Assembly: GCA_018065685.1 (NCBI GenBank)
Contig: JAGHSU010000019.1
Location: 1-11,643 of the forward strand
Direction: 5' to 3'
DNA: 11,643 bases
DNA from: Candidatus Methanocorpusculum equi
Lineage (GTDB): Archaea; Halobacteriota; Methanomicrobia; Methanomicrobiales; Methanocorpusculaceae
The first letter of the stretch is position 1. Each line of letters begins with the position of its first letter. A program made the translations under genes and the position numbers. Of the stretch, positions 1 to 5,324 are shown in pieces. The notes beneath the pieces were generated by a model, which was not told the DNA's origin, made no database searches, and saw only the letters and a list, made by a program, of their open reading frames with translations.

Positions 1-770
1 ACCCACTTCCACCCCTCCTCCTTCAGCACCCTCTCCGCCTCTCTATACTCAGGCATCACCCGTTCCACTTCCCCCCAGAACTCCTGCTGATGGTTCCTGA
101 ACCGCAGATGACACACCTCATGGGCCACCAGATACTCAATCACAAACACAGGCCCGAGCAGAACATTCACATTAATAATAATCCCGTTCTTCGGCGTACA
201 GCACCCCCACTTCCTCTTCTGATGCCGGACACGAATCTGCGGTGCTGCAACCCCCGAGAGCTTTGCATACTTTTCAGCAAACGGCTTCAGACGCCGCGTC
301 CCCTCACGTCTGAAAAGAAACATAACAGCACTGCGGCACGCACCCTCCGCCTCCTCCGCGGAAAAATCCTCAGGCACCGTCAGCAAAAGAACACGGGGCC
401 CGCACTCCGCTCCGCTCACCGGCGCATCCTCTGCCTCCTCCCCGGTCTCCCCTGCAAACCGTGCCGAAACACAGCTCCCGACGGCTCTTCTGATAACATA
501 CGTCTCCCCGAAAAACGGAATGGTACCCCCGTCCGCATATCCCTGATGTGGAACCGGCCGCGCTGCAAACCGCTCCAGATGCTTTACAATCCACTCCGCC
601 TTCGACTGTGCAAAGGAAAGGGCCTCCTCGCGCGAGGCATTTTTTGGAACGCGCAGGACAATCTCTCCGTCAGCTTTTACCGTAAGCCCGATTGTGCGCC
701 GTTTTGCGGAAAACACCACAGATACCGGATATTCCGCGCCGTCAAACACCACAGAGTCCCTGCCGTTCAT
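1..770 (-). CDS. YgjP/DUF45-type zinc metallopeptidase (3' end truncated by window edge)
   Basis: Reading the minus strand from ATG at 770 gives 256 open codons up to the window edge, with no stop, so the C-terminus is missing; the family is usually 230-260 residues, so probably little is lost. The C-terminal half carries the family signature: a KWGCC block at residues 187-191 (the usual R-W-G-S-C block), then HEVCH at 217-221 with the catalytic Glu218, and a third likely zinc ligand, His227, in RNHQQEFW. Related proteins are annotated as M48-like or SprT-like metallopeptidases and as YgjP, which lies beside type I restriction genes in some bacteria; their substrate is not well established. 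Residues 106-126 look like a poorly conserved acidic insert. The start at 770 is divergent from the JAMM gene and shares a 43-bp AT-rich spacer; no Shine-Dalgarno sequence is visible, so the mRNA may be leaderless. Family call firm, substrate unknown. Confidence 0.88.
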   Translation of the reverse strand, partial: MNGRDSVVFDGAEYPVSVVFSAKRRTIGLTVKADGEIVLRVPKNASREEALSFAQSKAEWIVKHLERFAARPVPHQGYADGGTIPFFGETYVIRRAVGSCVSARFAGETGEEAEDAPVSGAECGPRVLLLTVPEDFSAEEAEGACRSAVMFLFRREGTRRLKPFAEKYAKLSGVAAPQIRVRHQKRKWGCCTPKNGIIINVNVLLGPVFVIEYLVAHEVCHLRFRNHQQEFWGEVERVMPEYREAERVLKEEGWKW

Positions 771-813
771 AAGTGAAACATTATCTAATTTACAAACCAA
801 TATAGTTATTGAA
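771..813. promoter_or_regulatory. Divergent AT-rich promoter region
   Basis: This 43-bp spacer separates two head-to-head genes (starts at 770 minus and 814 plus). It is strongly AT-rich compared with the flanking coding DNA and contains TTTACAAA (789-796), a weak TATA-like element on both strands. Neither start codon has a Shine-Dalgarno motif, so short-leader or leaderless transcripts from both sides are likely. The exact boxes are inferred. Confidence 0.45.
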
Positions 814-1191
814 ATGAAGGTATATGCGATAGACCGTGATACGCTGGCACTTCTGCTCGAAATGGGAAAGTCCTCGTGGCCAAACGAGTACATGGTCCTC
901 CTCGGCGCAGAAGATGGTGTCATCAACATGGTATATCCGATTGCAGGCTCCGGCGGCGGATCAGATGCCTCATACATCATGATGGACATGGTCCCCCTTG
1001 GAATGTCCTTTGTGGGGACTGCGCACAGCCACCCGAACGGTGTGGTCCGCCCGTCAGATACCGACTACTCCACATTCGCCGAAATGGGGCAGGTGCACAT
1101 CATCGTGGGAAGCCCCTTCGACGAATACTCGTGGCGTGCCTTCCGCCGCGACGGACACCCCGTAAAACTGGAGATTGTATCCGACGAATAA
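814..1191 (+). CDS. JAMM/MPN (Mov34) domain metallopeptidase, desampylase-like
   Basis: A 125-residue protein that is essentially one MPN domain. The full JAMM zinc-protease signature is visible: Glu25 near the N-terminus, then His71-Ser-His73-Pro, Ser81 and Asp84 with the expected H-x-H-x7-S-x2-D spacing, so the catalytic site looks intact. Stand-alone archaeal JAMM proteins such as Haloferax JAMM1 cleave ubiquitin-like SAMP proteins from targets or process sulfur-carrier proteins; a similar role here is inference from the family. I chose ATG 814 rather than an in-frame upstream ATG at 694, because the longer version would overlap the divergent metallopeptidase gene by 77 bp and add residues unlike the family. 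No SAMP or E1-like gene is in the window. It is divergent from another zinc peptidase and is followed by a 60-bp repeat-containing spacer before ribL. Confidence 0.85.
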   Translation: MKVYAIDRDTLALLLEMGKSSWPNEYMVLLGAEDGVINMVYPIAGSGGGSDASYIMMDMVPLGMSFVGTAHSHPNGVVRPSDTDYSTFAEMGQVHIIVGSPFDEYSWRAFRRDGHPVKLEIVSDE

Positions 1192-1214
1192 CATAAAGGA
1201 ACAATAACCGGAAG

Positions 1215-1244
1215 ATAAACAGCAGGAACATAAACAGCAGGAAC
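1215..1244. repeat. Two perfect tandem copies of a 15-bp unit upstream of ribL
   Basis: ATAAACAGCAGGAAC occurs twice without interruption at 1215-1229 and 1230-1244, followed by a partial third start (ATAAAA) that runs into the ribL start codon. Upstream, 1193-1214 contains looser AACA/ATAA-type sequence that may be decayed copies. Each unit contains AGGA, so the last copy may double as a weak ribosome-binding site about 9-10 nt before ATG 1252. A similar stretch lies before mntP. Confidence 0.85.
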
Positions 1245-1251
1245 ATAAAAT

Positions 1252-1707
1252 ATGAAACGCGTCATAGCAACTGGAACATTCGATATTCTGCACCCGGGAC
1301 ATGTGTATTTCCTCTCGGAATCAAGAAAACTCGGGGACGAACTCTGGGTCATCGTCTCCCGCGAAAAAAACGTAAAGCACAAACCGCGCCCGGTGGTCTC
1401 CGAGGAGCAGCGCCTCGCAATGATTCAGAGCTTAAAGTGCGTCGACCACGCGGTCTTAGGCGACGAGGATGATATGTTTAAGCCCATCAGAGAGATTGCC
1501 CCGGACATTATAACGCTCGGCTACAACCAGTACTTTGACGAGAATAAGCTTCGTGCCGACCTTGAAAAGCGCGGAATCAATGCGGAGGTCGTGCGGATTT
1601 CGGCATACAAGGGAGCCACCTTTACCTCAAGCAGCCAGATTATCGGGGAAGCGGTCAGAAGGAGAGGAAACGGGAACGGAGATGGAAATGACAAAACCGG
1701 ATGTTAG
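1252..1707 (+). CDS. ribL: FAD synthase (FMN adenylyltransferase), archaeal RibL type
   Basis: A 151-residue nucleotidyltransferase of the cytidylyltransferase-like superfamily. The N-terminal GTFDILHPGHVYFL block contains the HxGH nucleotide-binding motif (His14, His17), and residues 124-131 (FTSSSQII) correspond to the C-terminal S/T-rich ATP-binding motif. Archaeal RibL (first characterised in Methanocaldococcus jannaschii) transfers AMP from ATP to FMN to make FAD; it differs from bacterial RibF by lacking a flavokinase domain, and this protein is likewise a single domain. Two internal cysteines/histidines (C63, H66) lie in the mid domain. The last ~14 residues are a low-complexity Gly/Asn/Asp tail that overlaps the next gene by 20 nt, suggesting the 3' end was extended into the downstream ribosome-binding region. 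A glycerol-3-phosphate-type cytidylyltransferase is the alternative, but length and motif order favour RibL. Confidence 0.88.
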   Translation: MKRVIATGTFDILHPGHVYFLSESRKLGDELWVIVSREKNVKHKPRPVVSEEQRLAMIQSLKCVDHAVLGDEDDMFKPIREIAPDIITLGYNQYFDENKLRADLEKRGINAEVVRISAYKGATFTSSSQIIGEAVRRRGNGNGDGNDKTGC

Positions 1708-2296
1708 GGAAGAAGCGGCAAAGCTCACCGCGATGGTGCGGGAAAAGGGAGGAGACGCGACTCTGATTCCCGCATCAGATGTGGTAACCGCAGAGTGGGT
1801 GAGGATGAAGTGTTACTTCGGCTGCAAGGGATTCGGACGGCGCTTCAGCTGTCCCCCCTACTCGCCGACGCCTGAAGAGACTAGGAAAGTCCTTGAGGAG
1901 TTCTCCTCGGCCCTTCTGATAAAATACGTGGGTGATGCTGGTCTCCCCGACCCGAAACGGTACGTCTCGCACGAGACGACACGGTACGTGCAGCAGATGA
2001 CGCATGAGCTCGAAAAGACCGCGTTTAATGACGGCTTCTACAAGGTCCTCTGCTACGCGGGACACCAGTGCGGCTGGTGCCCGTCGTGCGCCGCAAAAGA
2101 AAAGGGCGCACGGGAGTCTGACTGCCGCTTCCGGGAGAAGATGAGACCTTCGATGGAGGCCTCGGGAATTGACGTGTATGCGACCTGTAAAAACGCGGGA
2201 TGGGAGCTTGACGTGATAACCTGCAGCAGGACCCCTGAAGGGGGGCTCTCGCTCGAACACCCGATGACCACCGTGATGCTTCTGCTTCTGGAGTGA
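1688..2296 (+). CDS. DUF2284 family cysteine-rich predicted metal-binding protein
   Basis: A 202-residue protein with ten cysteines in conserved-looking clusters: C42, C46 and C55 in the N-terminal CYFGCKGFGRRFSCPPYSP block, C122-x5-C128-x2-C131-x2-C134-x11-C146 in the middle, and C167 and C179 near the end. This pattern matches DUF2284 (COG5423), annotated as a predicted metal-binding protein; the clusters suggest Fe-S or zinc binding, but no reaction is established. ATG 1688 was chosen because GGAG at 1678-1681 lies 6 nt upstream; an ATG at 1682 would sit directly on that GGAG, and farther upstream starts lie deep inside ribL. It overlaps ribL by 20 nt and its stop is 2 nt before the PP-loop gene start, so the three genes are very likely co-transcribed and translationally coupled. 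Confidence 0.82.
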   Translation: MTKPDVREEAAKLTAMVREKGGDATLIPASDVVTAEWVRMKCYFGCKGFGRRFSCPPYSPTPEETRKVLEEFSSALLIKYVGDAGLPDPKRYVSHETTRYVQQMTHELEKTAFNDGFYKVLCYAGHQCGWCPSCAAKEKGARESDCRFREKMRPSMEASGIDVYATCKNAGWELDVITCSRTPEGGLSLEHPMTTVMLLLLE

Positions 2297-2298
2297 GT

Positions 2299-3735
2299 AT
2301 GGCTGTCCGTCGTCCGCAGAAAAACTCCTCCTTTTTAGCCCCGGTCCCCTTTTACTGGTGTGACAGATGTCATGCGCCGGTGATGGGACGTGTCTGTGCC
2401 TGCGGAAATGCCGCACGTCCCGTCTCGGTTACCCCGCCCGGGGATGTACGCCCCGCGTTTCCCCGCGACCGTGCGCTCGTAAACCGCCTGTTCGAAGCGG
2501 AGTTCGGCGTCCCCTTAATTCCCGATGACCAGATTGCGATCTTAAACAAAGTCCCGGACGAGGACCGGATGGAAGAGATTGTGCTCGGAGGCGCAGTCGT
2601 CTGTGCAGTCCGCTACCTTCCCGCGGAAGAGCGTTGGGAGGTGCTCCCGCGTGAGGCGGCAGCTTCGGTTGTGCAGCCCGTAAAGCGCATTGTGCGGGTC
2701 ACCGACGAAGCCGCTGGCTACATTAAAGAGGGAAGCAGCGTCCTCATGCCCGGAGTGACCTATGTCTCCCCTGAAATCCGCGAAGGAGACCCGGTCTTTG
2801 TCCTCAGTGAATCGGGAGAGTGTGTTGCAGTCGGCCGCTCGAAGATGTCGGCAGAAGAGGCGGCCTCTGCAGAACGCGGGCAGCTTGTGCGTACCCGGCG
2901 GACGCAGAAACCGGTAATCGACGTGCACCCGTCCTCATGGGAGGGGGCAATCGCCGCAAACGAGACAATCTTAAACACCTACGAGGAAAAGTCCGTTGCA
3001 TTCATCCGTGACGTGATGGCGAAAAATCCGGACGTTGCGGCAACAATCTCCTACTCCGGCGGAAAGGACAGTCTGGTAACACTTCTCCTGACCCTGAAAG
3101 CAGGCCTCAGGCTTCCGATGATTTTTGCGGATACCGGCCTTGAGTTTCCGGAGACGGTTCAAAATGTGCATGAGGTCTCCGAAACGTACGGCCTTCCCCT
3201 CTATACACAATCCGGCGCAGACGGGTTCTGGAAGGAGTTTGCGGTAAACGGCCCCCCTGCGGTGGACTTTCGGTGGTGCTGCAAATCCTGTAAGCTCTCG
3301 CCCGTCAAAACCCTGATTGAGTCCACCTGGGGCGAGGCGCTCTCTTTTATCGGACAGCGGAAGTTTGAGTCGGCAAAGCGTCTGCAAAGCCCGCGGGTCT
3401 GGCGGAACAAAAACGTCCCCTGTCAGATATCAGCAGCCCCTATCCAGCACTGGACCGCAATGCATGACTGGCTCTATCTCTTCCGCGAGAAGGCGCCGTA
3501 TAATCCGCTCTATGAGATAGGGCTTGACAGAATCGGCTGCTTTATGTGCCCCTCGTCGGATATTGCCTGTATGAAGGATATTGCGGCACGCTATCCTGAG
3601 ATGTGGGAGATGTGGGAGGAACGGGTCCGTGTCTGGGGTGATGCGAACGGAAAGCCCGAAGAGTGGGCGGCAAAGCATCAGTGGAGAATCCGGGAGAAGG
3701 CGGAAGAGGATTCTGATATGGAAGGGCATTATTGA
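2299..3735 (+). CDS. Zinc-ribbon/PUA/PP-loop protein of the PAPS-reductase family
   Basis: A 478-residue multidomain protein. Residues 21-36 form a small zinc ribbon (C21-x2-C24-x8-C33-x-C35). Residues about 129-200 resemble a PUA RNA-binding domain, with the typical PGV...I..GDPV.V and G-AVGRS-M segments. The PP-loop ATPase domain follows, with SYSGGKDS at 251-258 as the pyrophosphate-binding loop. Cys327, Cys328 and Cys331 (RWCCKSCK) plus Cys414, Cys417 and Cys424 (GCFMCPS...C) could ligate an Fe-S cluster. Methanogen homologues are annotated as phosphoadenosine phosphosulfate reductase, but a PUA domain plus an ATP-pyrophosphatase and cysteines fits an RNA-modifying (for example thiolating) enzyme at least as well; that is inference. 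ATG 2299 was preferred over GTG 2293 because GGAG at 2290-2293 gives a 5-nt spacing. It is the last gene of the ribL-DUF2284 unit. Confidence 0.85.
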   Translation: MAVRRPQKNSSFLAPVPFYWCDRCHAPVMGRVCACGNAARPVSVTPPGDVRPAFPRDRALVNRLFEAEFGVPLIPDDQIAILNKVPDEDRMEEIVLGGAVVCAVRYLPAEERWEVLPREAAASVVQPVKRIVRVTDEAAGYIKEGSSVLMPGVTYVSPEIREGDPVFVLSESGECVAVGRSKMSAEEAASAERGQLVRTRRTQKPVIDVHPSSWEGAIAANETILNTYEEKSVAFIRDVMAKNPDVAATISYSGGKDSLVTLLLTLKAGLRLPMIFADTGLEFPETVQNVHEVSETYGLPLYTQSGADGFWKEFAVNGPPAVDFRWCCKSCKLSPVKTLIESTWGEALSFIGQRKFESAKRLQSPRVWRNKNVPCQISAAPIQHWTAMHDWLYLFREKAPYNPLYEIGLDRIGCFMCPSSDIACMKDIAARYPEMWEMWEERVRVWGDANGKPEEWAAKHQWRIREKAEEDSDMEGHY

Positions 3736-3793
3736 GAGGGGACTGTTCTTTTGCCGCGGATGGCCGGCGGCTGATGTTGTAACTCGGTGCGGC

Positions 3794-3832
3794 AGCAGGC
3801 ATCCGTGACAGGTAGCAAGTATCAGTGACCGG
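3794..3832. repeat. Imperfect tandem duplication, 20-bp period
   Basis: AGCAGGCATCCGTGACAGG (3794-3812) and AGCAAGTATCAGTGACCGG (3814-3832) match at 15 of 19 positions with a one-base spacer. They lie inside the inverted TGTAACT/AGTTACA pair of the spacer, suggesting decay of a once longer repeated or hairpin element. Confidence 0.6.
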
Positions 3833-3872
3833 CTGACGAATGAAGCAGAACAGTTACACAGATTGAACAGTC

Positions 3873-3928
3873 ACATATATATTAGTGTATCTCCAATATA
3901 GTACTTAAGAAAAATTCCGGAACCGGAA
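3873..3928 (+). promoter_or_regulatory. Candidate promoter and operator of the ATPase gene
   Basis: CATATATATTAG (3873-3884) is a good archaeal TATA-like box, and a second AT-rich patch follows at 3895-3909. TTCCGG-AA-CCGGAA at 3915-3928 is a perfect 6-bp inverted repeat with a 2-bp spacer, ending 13 bp before ATG 3942. With transcription starting about 25 bp after the first TATA-like box, the palindrome would lie in or next to the 5' leader, a position suited to a repressor operator. The role is inferred from position and symmetry. Confidence 0.45.
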
Positions 3929-3941
3929 AAAAATTAAGTGG

Positions 3942-5252
3942 ATGGACACACTCATGGAAATATCACGCGACATCTATCTGAGGCGTCTGGCAGACCGCAG
4001 GGAAAACGGGCTCATAAAAGTCATCACCGGAATCAGACGGTGCGGCAAATCATATCTCCTCAACACACTTTTCTACCGGCACCTGCTCGAAACCGGTGTT
4101 AAAGAAGAGAAAATAATAAGATTCGCCTTTGACTCCGCAGAAGACCTTTCGCTCATCGGAGAAGACATTATAGCCATGGAACGGGATAAACGCAAAGCAG
4201 ACCCGGGAAAATTCATGGCCTGGCTTTCCCAAAAGATAAAAGGCAATGATACATACTATCTCCTCCTTGACGAAGTACAGAACCTCGAAGCATTCGAGTC
4301 GGTCTTAAACTCCTATCTCCGGCATCAGAACCTTGACATCTATGTAACAGGCAGCAACTCGAAGTTCCTCTCAAGCGACATAATAACCGAGTTTGCAGGA
4401 AGAGGAGATGAAATCCATGTTCACCCCTTATCGTTTGCCGAGTATTACACAGCATGCAAAGACAAATCCCCGGTGCAGGCATTCGATGACTATATGACAT
4501 TCGGCGGGCTTCCCTTCTGCGCCCTGATCTCATCGGATGAACAAAAAGCGGCATATCTGGATGCACAGATGAAAAATGTCTATCTGAGAGATATTGTCCG
4601 GCGCTACGGCCTGCAGCATGAGGAAAATTTACGTGAGCTGGTAAGCGTCGTCGCCTCGGACACGGCTTCCCTGACAAACCCGGCAAAACTCTCCCGTACG
4701 TTTGATTCGGTAAAACACCCGGGGCTTTCCGCACAGACGATTGACCGGTACATCTCATTCCTCGAGGAAGCGTTTCTGATAAAACGTGCTCTCAGGTTCG
4801 ATGTCCGCGGAAGAAAATATATCAATACTCCCTATAAACTCTACTTCGAAGACACCGGACTCCGGAACGCACAGCTTTCGTTCCGGCAGCTTGAGCCGGC
4901 GTATCTGATGGAGAATATCATTTACAATGAACTGAGACTCCGGGGGTTTTCCGTCGACGTCGGAGTTGTTCCAATCCGTGAGACCGGACCTGACGGAAAA
5001 GAGATGAAGAAGCAGCTGGAGATTGATTTTGTTGCAAACAAAGGAAGTCAGAGATACTATATCCAGTCAGCATGGATGATTCCTGATGAAGCGAAGAGGA
5101 GACAGGAGCTTCGGTCGTTTGATATGACACGCGACTCGTTTAAGAAGATTCTGATTTCCGGGACCGAACTGAAACCGCGGCGTGATGAAATGGGGTATGT
5201 TACGATGGGGGTTATCGACTTCCTGCTGGATGCAGAAAGTCTTGAACGATAA
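3942..5252 (+). CDS. AAA_14/DUF4143 family ATPase
   Basis: A 436-residue protein with the standard two-domain layout of this family. The N-terminal AAA_14 domain has Walker A GIRRCGKS (30-37), Walker B YYLLLDEVQ (105-113) and a sensor-1 like VTGSNS (135-140). The C-terminal DUF4143 region, about 200-400, contains a winged-helix-like segment (TIDRYISFLEEAFLIKR) and a degenerate restriction-endonuclease-like block: E324/E330, E360-x-D362 and YYIQSA at 372-377, where glutamine replaces the usual catalytic lysine, as is common in the family. Such ATPases are widespread and often multicopy in archaea and anaerobic bacteria; their cellular role is poorly defined. The gene stands alone with its own AT-rich promoter region, which suggests an accessory gene rather than part of an operon. 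ATG 3954 is an alternative start; neither has a clear Shine-Dalgarno sequence. Confidence 0.9.
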   Translation: MDTLMEISRDIYLRRLADRRENGLIKVITGIRRCGKSYLLNTLFYRHLLETGVKEEKIIRFAFDSAEDLSLIGEDIIAMERDKRKADPGKFMAWLSQKIKGNDTYYLLLDEVQNLEAFESVLNSYLRHQNLDIYVTGSNSKFLSSDIITEFAGRGDEIHVHPLSFAEYYTACKDKSPVQAFDDYMTFGGLPFCALISSDEQKAAYLDAQMKNVYLRDIVRRYGLQHEENLRELVSVVASDTASLTNPAKLSRTFDSVKHPGLSAQTIDRYISFLEEAFLIKRALRFDVRGRKYINTPYKLYFEDTGLRNAQLSFRQLEPAYLMENIIYNELRLRGFSVDVGVVPIRETGPDGKEMKKQLEIDFVANKGSQRYYIQSAWMIPDEAKRRQELRSFDMTRDSFKKILISGTELKPRRDEMGYVTMGVIDFLLDAESLER

Positions 5253-5324
5253 CGTGCGGGAAAACGGGCGCCTTCACTCACATACCCTAAACTCTTATCT
5301 CCTTCGACGACATATATGATACTC
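5253..5324 (+). promoter_or_regulatory. Short spacer with probable metG promoter
   Basis: The 72-bp gap between the ATPase stop and metG turns AT-rich after 5285. AAACTCTTATC (5289-5299) is the best-placed TATA-like element, about 26-36 bp before ATG 5325, consistent with a short or absent leader. There is no Shine-Dalgarno motif. Box assignment is tentative. Confidence 0.3.

Larger units (their letters stand above)
3736..3941. other. Repeat-rich intergenic spacer before the ATPase gene
   Basis: This 206-bp non-coding stretch contains several short repeats. TGTAACTCGGTGCGGC at 3778-3793 closely matches the outer arm of the palindrome at 8880. AGTTACA at 3852-3858 is an exact inverse complement of TGTAACT at 3778-3784, about 67 bp apart. 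An imperfect 20-bp-period duplication lies at 3794-3832, and AACAGT(T/C)ACA(C/T)A occurs twice at 3849-3860 and 3866-3877. The 3' third is AT-rich and probably carries the ATPase promoter. No RNA gene or convincing small ORF was recognised. Confidence 0.6.

Noticed and set aside
90..776. A 228-codon open frame on the plus strand, antisense to the metallopeptidase
   Set aside because: Its translation is rich in Arg, Pro, His and Cys with no recognisable motif, while the minus strand encodes a clear HExxH metallopeptidase over the same bases.
694..813. Upstream in-frame extension of the JAMM protein from ATG 694
   Set aside because: It would overlap the divergent metallopeptidase gene and the promoter region and adds 40 residues unrelated to the MPN domain; ATG 814 gives a complete domain.
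1535..1687. Long N-terminal extension of the DUF2284 protein from ATG 1535
   Set aside because: The extension is the shadow of ribL in another frame; GGAG 6 nt before ATG 1688 supports the shorter protein.
3753..3771. GC-rich hairpin GCCGC...GCGGC after the PP-loop gene as a terminator
   Set aside because: The stem is only 5 bp with a 9-nt loop and no T run follows; archaeal termination does not usually depend on such hairpins.
3778..3877. The spacer repeats before the ATPase gene as a CRISPR array
   Set aside because: Repeat units are short, of different types, imperfect and not regularly spaced by unique spacers; no cas gene is nearby.
4213..4758. A 181-codon open frame on the minus strand within the ATPase gene
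   Set aside because: It is antisense to a well-supported AAA_14/DUF4143 ATPase, and its Arg/Cys/Pro/Ser-rich translation shows no family features.
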